Shown piece by piece: positions 45,165 to 54,137 of a stretch of 64,000 bases of DNA; position 1 is the stretch's first letter; each line of letters opens with the position of its first letter. Under the pieces are notes generated by a model. The model ran no database searches. It had not been told where the DNA came from and saw only the letters and a list, made by a program, of their open reading frames with translations. A program made the position numbers and the translations under genes. This DNA comes from Pseudoalteromonas lipolytica (GTDB taxonomy: Bacteria; Pseudomonadota; Gammaproteobacteria; Enterobacterales; Alteromonadaceae), in NCBI RefSeq assembly GCF_001306915.1, contig NZ_LJTC01000009.1, forward strand, positions 84,620 through 148,619, in the 5' to 3' direction.

Positions 45165-47762
45165 TTAGAAACGTAGTGATACACCTAGCTTGTAGCGTGC
45201 TTCACCTTCAAAGCTCCATGCTGGGTAGCCGTTACGAAGCTCAGGTTTAACATCAGCATCACCTGAGGCAGTACCAATTTGAATACTGTCTTCTTCAGTA
45301 ATGTTAACCGCTTCAAATGTTAAGTCTAGATAGTCTGTTACTGAATACTTAGCCGTTAGGTCAAGTGTACCGTAGTCTTGATGCTCACGGTTACCATAGA
45401 AACCTGGTGCTTCACGAACCATGTACTCTGAGCGCCAGTTATATGCTAAACGTACGCTGTAGAAATCAGCCTCATAGTAACCAACTAAGTTAACCGTATG
45501 CTCTGAAGAGTCAGAGAATAATTCAATACGGTCAGGGAAGTTTTCTGCAGGAGCTTCTGAATCGACGTAAGTATAATTAGCTTGGTAGCCGAAACCATTG
45601 TCAAAACCATCTTGAATTTGTAGCTCGATACCTTTAATCTCACCACCTGAACCCGTCCCCTTAGAAGCAACTGTCCAGTCATCCTTTCCAGTGTTAGGGT
45701 CTGTTATACCAATACTTTGATTAGTCACTTCATCTACCTTAGTAAATGATGAGATATCTTTGATGAAGTAAGTAGCACTAACCATGCCGTCACCATCAAA
45801 GTAGTATTCAATACCAAAATCAGCTTGTGTTGCTTTGAATGGCTCCAGACCGATATTACCAGTAGTGATAACTTCATTACCATCTACATCATCTTCATAA
45901 CCCGCTAATGATGAAGATGCAAACATGTCAGTGTAGTTAGCACGTGACATTACTTGCGCTGCTGAGAAACGTAGAATCATATCTTCAGTTAAATCAAATG
46001 CCACGTTAACACTTGGTAATACTTCGCTGTAATCAGCTTTATCAGTGCTTAGGCTGTTTGCGTAGTTACCATTCGCATCTAGTGCGAAGTAATCAGATGA
46101 TGCATCTGTAGAGGTATAACGTAGGCCAAAGTTACCACGTATGCCTTCAGCAGAAAAATCAGCCATTGCGTAAAGTGAAAAATTCTCTTCATTTACTGTA
46201 CCATAGCCAGCCTTATAAGCGATTGATGTATTATCAAAGCTAGTAATCGCTGCGTAACCATCAGAGAGCATTTGATCAAGGTTAGGTTTAGGTATAGTGA
46301 AACCCGCCCCTGAGGATACTGTGCCTGAATAATAATGAGATGCATCGTATGCCGCGATTGAGTCTACTAAATTCGCAGTATAAGTCTCTTGTTTAACGTC
46401 GTGATCTGCCCAACGGAAACCTGTTTTGATTGCAGTAATTGCACCAAAATCAACAGGGAATGTTAAATCAAACTGTGCGTATGTTTCTTCATCAGAGTTA
46501 GGTTGCTTTTTGAGTGCCCAACCAGCTGAAGATAGTTGCCCTTGGAAGTCATCAGCAGTGAACGACTTATTCGCAATATCAATATCAATTACGTCACCTG
46601 TCGCATCGTATGTGCCCGCATAGTCTGCAGGAGTACCTAACCAAAAACCATAGTTCGCAGTGAGGTCCGTACCACCTTCTGATTGTGTGTTACCAACTCG
46701 GCCTTTAAGCTCAAAATTATCACCAGCGTATTTGAATTCAAAATCAACCGTATCCGAAGTCATTGAACCTGCACGAGCCCACGTTTGTGCCCAGCCTGGG
46801 TTTGCACCTTCACCTGAACGACGGTAGAAAGTACACGTACCATCTTCATTAACTTGTTCACAAGCTGCATCTTTATCGTCAGGGAATATTAAAAATAGAG
46901 AAGTATTTGCGTTATCAGCTGAAAGATCTAGGCTCATAACATTAAGACCTAGCTCTAAACTATCAGTTGGGCGATATTGGAAAACGGCATTGATAGCAGT
47001 ACGTTCACGTTGTTGTTGGAATGTAGAAGGAACAATGTCACCCCAACCTACTAAAGATTCAATACCATTGCGCTGATAATTTGTTTCAGAAAATGCTGCT
47101 GAGACTAGTGCACCAAAGGTTTCTTCATCATTTTTCCAGCTATAAAGACCAGAGATTTCAGGATCTGTTTCTTCAGAGATCGTGCCGTAGTCAGCTTTCA
47201 CACTTCCAAAAAGGGTATTCGCGTCAAGATCTAAAGGCTTACGAGTATTTACGATTACCGTACCACCGATACCACCTTCGACAAGGTTTGCCTGAGATGA
47301 TTTATAAACCTCAATACCACCAACCATTTCTGGTGGAAGTAATGTGTAGTTGAAGCTACGGTCGATTGACTGTTGGTCATACCAACCTGTTGAAGCGACT
47401 GAGTGCCCATTCAGTAAAGTACGCGTTAACTGTGCAGATGCACCTCGAATAGACACTTGTTGACCCTGACCAAATGCGCGGTTAACAGCAATACCTGAAA
47501 TACGGCCAAGCGCTTCACCTACATCGCTATCAGGAAACTTACCGACATCTTCTGCAGATACAGCATCGACAACGCTGTCAGCAAAGCGCTTAGTATTCAT
47601 TGAAGCTTCAAGTGAACGGCGAATACCGCGAACCTCAATTACTTCAACATCTTCTTGAACTTTAGTTTCATCTGCTGCGTATGCAGCGCCAGTGAACCCA
47701 GCACTCATTACGAGGCCGATATTAACTGCTAATAAGCTTTTCTTAAAATTTTTAGCTAACAC
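45165..47762 (-). CDS. TonB-dependent outer-membrane receptor
   Basis: An 865-residue receptor with a signal peptide ending in GAAYAADE (about residue 30). The plug domain has EVIEVRGIRRSLEASMNTKRFADSVVDAVSAEDVGKFPDSDVGEALGRISG and IRGASAQLTRTLLNGHSV. The long barrel ends in YKLGVSLRF with the C-terminal Phe expected for outer-membrane insertion. The type is the Xanthomonas/Caulobacter-like group linked to carbohydrate uptake. The start is GTG with GGGG six bases upstream. Two LacI-type operators lie upstream, shared with pgi, so a sugar ligand is likely. The gene and its promoter are bracketed by two copies of a 160-bp element. Confidence 0.93.
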   Translation of the reverse strand: MLAKNFKKSLLAVNIGLVMSAGFTGAAYAADETKVQEDVEVIEVRGIRRSLEASMNTKRFADSVVDAVSAEDVGKFPDSDVGEALGRISGIAVNRAFGQGQQVSIRGASAQLTRTLLNGHSVASTGWYDQQSIDRSFNYTLLPPEMVGGIEVYKSSQANLVEGGIGGTVIVNTRKPLDLDANTLFGSVKADYGTISEETDPEISGLYSWKNDEETFGALVSAAFSETNYQRNGIESLVGWGDIVPSTFQQQRERTAINAVFQYRPTDSLELGLNVMSLDLSADNANTSLFLIFPDDKDAACEQVNEDGTCTFYRRSGEGANPGWAQTWARAGSMTSDTVDFEFKYAGDNFELKGRVGNTQSEGGTDLTANYGFWLGTPADYAGTYDATGDVIDIDIANKSFTADDFQGQLSSAGWALKKQPNSDEETYAQFDLTFPVDFGAITAIKTGFRWADHDVKQETYTANLVDSIAAYDASHYYSGTVSSGAGFTIPKPNLDQMLSDGYAAITSFDNTSIAYKAGYGTVNEENFSLYAMADFSAEGIRGNFGLRYTSTDASSDYFALDANGNYANSLSTDKADYSEVLPSVNVAFDLTEDMILRFSAAQVMSRANYTDMFASSSLAGYEDDVDGNEVITTGNIGLEPFKATQADFGIEYYFDGDGMVSATYFIKDISSFTKVDEVTNQSIGITDPNTGKDDWTVASKGTGSGGEIKGIELQIQDGFDNGFGYQANYTYVDSEAPAENFPDRIELFSDSSEHTVNLVGYYEADFYSVRLAYNWRSEYMVREAPGFYGNREHQDYGTLDLTAKYSVTDYLDLTFEAVNITEEDSIQIGTASGDADVKPELRNGYPAWSFEGEARYKLGVSLRF

Positions 47763-47818
47763 AGGATTCCCCTTGAATCATTTTGTTGGTTTTTTATATC
47801 ACTTCTGCCCAGTGATGA

Positions 47819-47832
47819 TGACAACGCTGTCA
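47819..47832. promoter_or_regulatory. LacI-type operator 1 (TonB receptor)
   Basis: TGACAACGCTGTCA, a palindrome with central CG typical of LacI-family operators, extended to ATGACA...TGTCAT. It is about 57 bases before the receptor start. Confidence 0.8.
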
Positions 47833-48249
47833 TCTAGTAACAAACCATACACTCTAAATTACATTTGTGCTACATCTTTTTGGTTAATTTGTGCAAAAAA
47901 TTTACAACGAAATAATCAAGTTATTGATATAACTAATATTTAATATTGAGTTTTTAAGAATTGTTACAAATAAACGGCGCAAATATAGCATGAGTGATAT
48001 TGCAGATGAAAAGACCAAAAGGATGAGTTTTTGAAATTAGCTAAAAATTACATGTATTTTTGTAAGCTTTAGTTTCCATTGGGCGTTTATTAACCATAAC
48101 TAAAAGTTATATAAAACCTGTTATCTAACAATAAATTAGCTTAAAAAACTAACGTGTTTCTAAAAGCGCGCTGTCATGTACAAATTATTTTTAACTTTTT
48201 CTGGGCAGAATGAGTTAAAGGGGATATTGAGAATAACAATCAATAACAA

Positions 48250-48263
48250 TGACAGCGTTGTCA
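48250..48263. promoter_or_regulatory. LacI-type operator 2 (distal)
   Basis: TGACAGCGTTGTCA inside the 18-base palindrome AATGACAGCGTTGTCATT (48248-48265). It lies 418 bases from operator 1 and could support repression by DNA looping. Confidence 0.75.
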
Positions 48264-48348
48264 TTTTTGATTATATAGACCCCCTTTGTACTTGTCTAAC
48301 ACTTTATCGACTATTTAAAGAAAGTGTATTTATTCAATACTGTTTGTT

Positions 48349-48509
48349 ATACCAATTCGCTTAATTAAGTGACCTATTTTTAGGCAATAAAACCTCGTTG
48401 ATAACAAGGCAAAATTTCGTTATTTAGTTGTTCTAAATCAGAAATTTTTAACGCCGTTAGCGACAGGTTTAATCCCTCAAAATGATTAAGTATTATTGCG
48501 GATTGGTAT
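48349..48509. mobile_element. 161-bp inverted-repeat element, copy B (MITE-like)
   Basis: Same ends (ATACCAATTCGC and GCGGATTGGTAT) and orientation as copy A. It lies directly behind the pgl terminator. No coding capacity. Confidence 0.85.
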
Positions 48510-48529
48510 TCAAGGTAGTATTTAAAAAC

Positions 48530-48557
48530 AAAAAAGCGAGCATAATAGCTCGCTTTT
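48530..48557 (-). terminator. Terminator of the zwf-pgl operon
   Basis: AAGCGAGC-ATAATA-GCTCGCTT (48534-48555), followed leftward by TTTTGTTTTT. Confidence 0.85.
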
Positions 48558-48579
48558 GGCATAGAGTTTTATTGGGCGA

Positions 48580-49290
48580 TTAAGGTGCCCAATAAACTTC
48601 AATATTGATATGTGGGTGATTCAATACTGCACGCAAAGGCATGTCAGCAACTGCACCGCCCTCTTTCGCTTGCTTGTAAACAGCGAGTTTTTCTTCACCA
48701 CTAATTAAAAGCTTCACAACTTTAGAATCTGCAATCGCAGATAAAGTTAACGTCATACGCTCAGTGATTTTACCTGTTACATCGCTTTCAATAGCGTTAA
48801 TTCCACATACTAAATCATCTGTCGCAAGACCGTGTTCAAGACCTTCGGCATGAGGGAAAAGAGAAGCCGTATGACCATCAGGGCCCATGCCTAAAATCGT
48901 CACATCAAAAGGACGCTTTAATGCTTTGTATGCAGCTTCACATTCAGCTACACCGTTTTGCGCCGTTAATGCGTCATTTTTCATTGTCACGAAATTAGCA
49001 GCTGCGCCATGGTTTTGTAATAGCGTGCTTTTGATAAATGCTTCATTACTTTTTTCATGATCAGCATCAACCCAACGCTCATCAACCATAGCAACATCAA
49101 TGCTAGCCCAATCAAGTTCAAGGTTTGATAAGTGCTTATAAGCAGGTGCTGGCGATGAGCCACCCGATACCATCAATACCGCACGGCCATCTTCTTTAAT
49201 ACCAGCAACAAGGCTTTGTTCAAGGCTTGAAGAAAGTTCAGCTGTTAATTCGTCTTTGTTTGCAAAGAATTTTTCAACAATTGTTGCCAT
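48580..49290 (-). CDS. pgl: 6-phosphogluconolactonase
   Basis: A 236-residue NagB/DevB-type lactonase, second step of the oxidative pentose phosphate and Entner-Doudoroff routes. VSGGSSPAPAYKHLS (substrate phosphate site), VDERWVDADHEKSNE and ILGMGPDGHTASLFP are the family motifs. It starts 5 bases after the zwf stop, so the two consecutive enzymes share an mRNA. Confidence 0.96.
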   Translation of the reverse strand: MATIVEKFFANKDELTAELSSSLEQSLVAGIKEDGRAVLMVSGGSSPAPAYKHLSNLELDWASIDVAMVDERWVDADHEKSNEAFIKSTLLQNHGAAANFVTMKNDALTAQNGVAECEAAYKALKRPFDVTILGMGPDGHTASLFPHAEGLEHGLATDDLVCGINAIESDVTGKITERMTLTLSAIADSKVVKLLISGEEKLAVYKQAKEGGAVADMPLRAVLNHPHINIEVYWAP

Positions 49291-49295
49291 CTTAA

Positions 49296-50768
49296 TTACG
49301 CCTTATCGCCTGTGTTAAACCAAACGTGGTTGTTTTCTTCTAAAAGCTCATCTGCATCTTCAGGGCCCCACGTACCTGCACGGTATAACGATGGTGCACC
49401 TTTTTCTTGCCAACGCTCGATGATTGGGTCAATCCATTTCCATGCTTGACGCACTTCATCACGGTGAATAAACAGCGACGGGTTGTTTGCTGCGGCATCT
49501 AACATTAAGCGCTTATAAGCATCTGAATGGAAACCATTACTGTACGCTTGCGATAACTCAATGTTCATGGTTACTGGTTCTAATTGCATCTCAAGGTTAT
49601 CAAGGCGCTTAGACATCAGTGTTAATTGAATTGTTTCTTCTGGTTGCAGACGAATAACAAGACGATTTGGCTCAATGTTACCTACGTTGTCTGTATAAAC
49701 ATTGTGAGACACTTTTTTGTATTCAACAACGATTTCAGCACAACGCTTTTTCATACGTTTACCAGTACGAAGATAGAAAGGCACGCCAGCCCAGCGCCAG
49801 TTATCGATGTGCGCACGAATAGCAACAAAAGTTTCTGTTTTACTCGCACCTTCGTTTAATTCTTCTAAGTAACCAGGGACGATTTTACCGTCTAAGTTAC
49901 CTGGTACGTACTGACCACGTACAATGTTTGCATCAACATCTTCAGCCACTAACGGACGTAACGACTCAAGTACTTTTAGTTTTTCAGTACGGATGCTGTT
50001 TGCGTTTAGTTTATTTGGTGATTCCATTGCCACTAAACAAAGTAATTGTAGCAAGTGGTTTTGTACCATATCGCGTAATGCACCCGCTTTATCGTAGAAA
50101 CCAGCACGGCTTTCTAGACCCACTGTTTCCGATAAGCTAATTTGGATGTTATCGATTGATTTTGCATCCCACAGGTTTTCAAACAATGAGTTTGAAAAAC
50201 GTAGTGCCATTAAGTTTTGTACTGTTTCTTTACCTAAGTAATGGTCAATACGGAATACTTGCTCTTCTTTGAAGTATTCAGCAATTTTTGCATTGATTGC
50301 TTCAGCAGATTCACCACAGTAACCAATCGGTTTTTCAACAACAACACGAGATGTTTCTGTGATTAGACCTTTCTTTGATAAGATTTCACAGCAGCTACCA
50401 TACACTGCAGGTGGTAAAGAAAGGTAAAAAACACGAGACTTGTCAGCGTCGTGTTCATCAAGAATATCTCTTAATTTGTCCCAGTCATCATCTGCTTCAG
50501 TCACATTTGATACAACTGGCACAAGGTAAGCTGAAAACGCTTTCCAATCTTTTGCGTTGTACTCACCTTTACCTAAAAAGTCTTGTAACGCTTTATGTGC
50601 TGTTTCGATGTATTCTTTACGTTTGCTTTCTTCACGTACCGTAGGAAGGATACGAGAACCTTGAGGAAGGTTGCCCTCTTGATAAGCGCGATACATTGCA
50701 GGAAGTAACTTACGTAACGCAAGATCACCGCCGCCCCCAAAAATTACGATATCAAATGGATTTAACAT
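49296..50768 (-). CDS. zwf: Glucose-6-phosphate 1-dehydrogenase
   Basis: A 490-residue enzyme (E. coli 491) that oxidises glucose-6-phosphate to the lactone with NADP. IFGGGGDLALRKLLPAMY is the nucleotide-binding turn; the usual GASGDL is GGGGDL here. VVEKPIGY and FRIDHYLGKETVQN hold the substrate-binding and catalytic His. It heads the zwf-pgl operon. No TGACARCGYTGTCA operator was found in its 270-base upstream gap. Confidence 0.96.
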   Translation of the reverse strand: MLNPFDIVIFGGGGDLALRKLLPAMYRAYQEGNLPQGSRILPTVREESKRKEYIETAHKALQDFLGKGEYNAKDWKAFSAYLVPVVSNVTEADDDWDKLRDILDEHDADKSRVFYLSLPPAVYGSCCEILSKKGLITETSRVVVEKPIGYCGESAEAINAKIAEYFKEEQVFRIDHYLGKETVQNLMALRFSNSLFENLWDAKSIDNIQISLSETVGLESRAGFYDKAGALRDMVQNHLLQLLCLVAMESPNKLNANSIRTEKLKVLESLRPLVAEDVDANIVRGQYVPGNLDGKIVPGYLEELNEGASKTETFVAIRAHIDNWRWAGVPFYLRTGKRMKKRCAEIVVEYKKVSHNVYTDNVGNIEPNRLVIRLQPEETIQLTLMSKRLDNLEMQLEPVTMNIELSQAYSNGFHSDAYKRLMLDAAANNPSLFIHRDEVRQAWKWIDPIIERWQEKGAPSLYRAGTWGPEDADELLEENNHVWFNTGDKA

Positions 50769-51038
50769 ATATCACTCTCTACATTGGCAATGCCATGTTC
50801 ATCCAATTCATGCAATATGGCAGTGCGTGTTGTTATCTGGTTGATGTGGCCTGTTAGACAATATCCTTTAACAAAGCCTGTTGAATTTGTTTGTAAGTAG
50901 CTTACTCATTCTTTTTATGTTGGCTGAAGTAAATGAGTCTTAGGGGCTCTGTAAATCCTCTCACAAAAATACAGGCCCTAAGAACTCCAGCGCTACCCGT
51001 TCAAAGGTATTCGGTTTGCAGCTAATACTGCGAATCTT

Positions 51039-52685
51039 TTACTGCTTACGATGTGTCTTATAGTAAGCGATCAGTCCATTGGTTGAACTATCATGTGGAT
51101 GACTGACTTCATCATCAAATAATTCAGCTTCAATTTTAGAGGCAAGTCCCTTACCTAGCTCTACACCCCATTGGTCAAATGAACAGATTTCTAAAATAAT
51201 GCCTTGGCAGAAGATCTTGTGCTCATAAAGCGCAATTAATCGTCCTACCGTTTTCGCATCAACTTTATCTAATAACATTGACGTTGTTGGGCGATTGCCT
51301 TGGTGAATCTTGTGATTCAATAATTCTGAGATTTCTGCTTCAGATTTACCTTTTGCGGTTAAATCTGCAGTTACTTGCTCTGCATCAACACCGGCCATCA
51401 TCGCTTCGGTTTGTGCAAAGAAGTTTGATAATAAAATATCATGGTGCTTGCCTACATTGACTTGCGGCTCAATTGAAGCAATAAAGTCTGCAGGTACAAT
51501 TACATTACCTTGGTGTAGACATTGGTAAAAAGCATGTTGACCATTAATACCTGTCATACCCCAAATAATTGGAACCGTCGTGTAAGGAACCGTTTCACCT
51601 GCAAAAGTAACATGCTTACCGTTACTTTCCATCTCACCTTGCTGTAAATACGCGGGTAACATGTGTAGTGCTTGGTCATACGGTAAAATAGCTTGCGCTG
51701 TATAACCTAAAAAGCTTGTGTTCCAAACACTTAAAAGCGCCATTAATAATGGTACGTTATTTTCAAATTCAGCATTTTTAAAATGCTCATCAATTTCAAA
51801 CGCACCTTCTAGGATCTCTTCGAACGCGTCGAAGCCTAGGTACAGGGCGATTGGTAATCCTATCGCACTCCATAAAGAAAAGCGACCGCCTACCCAATCC
51901 CACATTGTGAATACGTTTTCATCAGCGATACCAAAGGCCGCTGTTTTTTCTAAATTGGTGCTTACAGCTACAAAGTGCTTAGCTATGTGCTCTTGCGCTT
52001 GTGCCGTTTGTAAAAACCACTCAACAGCCGATTTAGCGTTAGTCATGGTTTCTGAGGTGGTAAACGTTTTTGACGAGATAACAAATAACGTTGTCTCAAC
52101 GTCTAAACCTTGTAAAACAGATGCAATCTGAACACCATCAACATTTGATACATAATGCACATTTAATGTGCCATCAGCATAAGCAGCAAGCGCTTCTGTT
52201 GCCATTTGTGGGCCTAGATTTGAACCACCGACACCAATTGCAACCACATCTTTTACTGCTTTTCCTGTGTAGCCTAACCACTCACCACTGCGTACCTTAC
52301 CAACAAAGGCTTTCATTTTAGCAAGCTCAGCGTTAACAGCATCTGTTACGTTTTCGCCATCAACCATTACAGCTGTGTTAGCGCGGTTACGTAAAGCAGT
52401 ATGAAGTACAGCACGGTCTTCAGTAATGTTAATTTTCTCACCACTGAACATTTTTTCGCGCCATGCGCTAATATCACACTCTTTCGCTAAAGCAATTAAT
52501 TGTTCAAAAACAGTTTTATCAATTTGTTGTTTCGAGTAATCGAATAATACACCCGGGATCTGAGCAGAGAATTGCTCGAAACGCGTGCTATTTTTGGCAA
52601 ATAAATCTTTAAGATGAATTTGTTTCATCTTCTTGGCACTTTCAGATAGTGCTTGCCAACTAGCTAATTGCGAACGGCTGCTCAT
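51039..52685 (-). CDS. pgi: Glucose-6-phosphate isomerase
   Basis: A 548-residue enzyme (E. coli 549) that interconverts glucose-6-phosphate and fructose-6-phosphate. GVGGSNLGPQMATEAL, VISSKTFTTSETMTNA, the catalytic Glu in QQGEMESNGK, and SFDQWGVELGK near the end are the signatures. ATG 52685 is chosen for the AAGGGG nine bases upstream and the length match; the open frame extends to 52715. A LacI-type operator lies 112 bases upstream of the start. Confidence 0.97.
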   Translation of the reverse strand: MSSRSQLASWQALSESAKKMKQIHLKDLFAKNSTRFEQFSAQIPGVLFDYSKQQIDKTVFEQLIALAKECDISAWREKMFSGEKINITEDRAVLHTALRNRANTAVMVDGENVTDAVNAELAKMKAFVGKVRSGEWLGYTGKAVKDVVAIGVGGSNLGPQMATEALAAYADGTLNVHYVSNVDGVQIASVLQGLDVETTLFVISSKTFTTSETMTNAKSAVEWFLQTAQAQEHIAKHFVAVSTNLEKTAAFGIADENVFTMWDWVGGRFSLWSAIGLPIALYLGFDAFEEILEGAFEIDEHFKNAEFENNVPLLMALLSVWNTSFLGYTAQAILPYDQALHMLPAYLQQGEMESNGKHVTFAGETVPYTTVPIIWGMTGINGQHAFYQCLHQGNVIVPADFIASIEPQVNVGKHHDILLSNFFAQTEAMMAGVDAEQVTADLTAKGKSEAEISELLNHKIHQGNRPTTSMLLDKVDAKTVGRLIALYEHKIFCQGIILEICSFDQWGVELGKGLASKIEAELFDDEVSHPHDSSTNGLIAYYKTHRKQ

Positions 52686-52796
52686 ATATTTAATCCCCTT
52701 CAAAACTTGCAACAAACTGATTCTTAACTATCTTTTTATTATATTGAATAAAGACAGCAATTAAAAACACGGTGTAAAATCAACACTAAGTTAAAA

Positions 52797-52810
52797 TGAC
52801 AACGCTGTCA
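52797..52810. promoter_or_regulatory. LacI-type operator 3 (pgi / lacI-type regulator)
   Basis: TGACAACGCTGTCA, identical to operator 1, in the divergent gap between pgi and the regulator gene. It probably controls pgi and perhaps the regulator itself. Confidence 0.8.
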
Positions 52811-53033
52811 ATGTTCTACTTTTACATTTTATAGTCGAGATAATAGCGCAATTTTTCTCTTTTGACACCGGTATCATAAAAATTATCTCAATTATTTTAC
52901 TGCTAATTTGGTAGAACATTAGATACACTAACTAACTTATATTAAATATAGATGTACATATAAGAAAAAGCGTCTGGTGAATACCTGACCGATAATATTA
53001 TAATACAAATATAACCAACTATAAAGCAACAGT

Positions 53034-54065
53034 ATGAAAGTAACCATTAATGATGTAGCCAAGCTCGCAGGTGTTTCAATGAAAACCGTTTCACGAGTGA
53101 TTAATAAAGAGCCATCGGTCAGAAAAAAAACGTACGATATAGTGATGGACGCTGTTAACACGTTAAACTATCAACCAAACCTTGCTGCTCGTAACCTAGC
53201 AGGCACATCGTCTTTTACTGTTGGTTTAGTTTATGACAACCCGAATGCTTATTATGTCATCGACATGCAAAACGGTGTGTTGTCGCGTTGTAAAGAAGAA
53301 GGCTATGAGCTGGTTATTCATCCATGTAACTATCTGGATGGCAACATGGAAGAAGACTTTAAAACCATGATCAAGCGCTCTCGCTTAGCTGGCCTTGTAT
53401 TAACGCCACCGCTGTCAGAGCAAAATAGCATTATTGATATGCTAGATGAGATGGGCATTCATTATGTTCGCGTACTCTCTGGCCGCCCTACTGAAGAAAA
53501 CCAAGACACTTGTATCTATGTGAACGATTACGCAGCTGCGTACGAAATCACCGCTCACCTACTGTCGCTTGGCCATAAAAATATTGGTTTTTTATGCGGT
53601 GACAAAGAGCATAAATCAACAACTGAACGTTTAGAGGGTTATCAGGCCGCGTTAAAAGATCACAGCATTCCATTGCATGACGCGCTCATCTACGAAGGCC
53701 AGTATTCTTTTGAATCAGGTGTAGAAGGCGCAAAAGCATTGTTAGGTGAGAATAACCCGAAAAACATCACAGCCCTACTTGGCGGTAACGATGAAATGGC
53801 AGCGGGCGCGTTATTCGCCTCACGCTTAATGGGAATTGAAATTCCACAGCAGTTATCAATTACCGGCTTCGAGGACTCTCCGTTCTCGCGTCAGACTTGG
53901 CCTAAACTCACTACAGCTCATCAGGCGAATGATGTGATTTCGCAGCATGCAGCGCGTTTACTGTTTAGAAAAACCCGTGGTGCACGTAATCAAGATAAAG
54001 ACATCATCACGACCTTTACCCCTTCATTAGTGGTACGGGAAAGCTCAGGCCCAACCTCAGCTTAA
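53034..54065 (+). CDS. LacI-family transcriptional regulator
   Basis: A 343-residue repressor. The N-terminal helix-turn-helix MKVTINDVAKLAGVSMKTVSRVINKEPSVRKKT and the hinge LNYQPNLAARNLAG are classical, followed by a periplasmic-binding-protein-like effector domain (GLVYDNPNAYYVIDMQNGVLSRCKEEGYELVIHPC). Three matching palindromes in this window (47819, 48250, 52797) are its probable sites. As I remember it, the Shewanella N-acetylglucosamine regulator NagR uses a closely similar motif, so the effector may be a sugar or sugar phosphate. That is an inference. Confidence 0.93.
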   Translation: MKVTINDVAKLAGVSMKTVSRVINKEPSVRKKTYDIVMDAVNTLNYQPNLAARNLAGTSSFTVGLVYDNPNAYYVIDMQNGVLSRCKEEGYELVIHPCNYLDGNMEEDFKTMIKRSRLAGLVLTPPLSEQNSIIDMLDEMGIHYVRVLSGRPTEENQDTCIYVNDYAAAYEITAHLLSLGHKNIGFLCGDKEHKSTTERLEGYQAALKDHSIPLHDALIYEGQYSFESGVEGAKALLGENNPKNITALLGGNDEMAAGALFASRLMGIEIPQQLSITGFEDSPFSRQTWPKLTTAHQANDVISQHAARLLFRKTRGARNQDKDIITTFTPSLVVRESSGPTSA

Positions 54066-54080
54066 TTTATTCAAGTTACG

Positions 54081-54107
54081 AAAAAGCCGCTCTATTGCGG
54101 CTTTTTT
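54081..54107 (+). terminator. Terminator after the lacI-type gene
   Basis: AAAAAGCCGC-TCTATT-GCGGCTTTTTT, 16 bases after the stop. Confidence 0.9.
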
Positions 54108-54137
54108 AATGACTGATTTATATCTAATTACTAAACA

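Larger units (their letters stand above)
47763..48348. other. TonB receptor upstream region
   Basis: About 585 bases without a convincing gene. It is AT-rich and carries two operator palindromes (47819-47832 and 48250-48263), 57 and 488 bases upstream of the receptor start. A short open frame at 48176-48364 runs into the element and has no ribosome site. Confidence 0.6.

Noticed and set aside
48176-48364. 62-codon frame upstream of the TonB receptor
   Set aside because: No ribosome site, AT-rich composition, and it runs into the inverted-repeat element across an operator.
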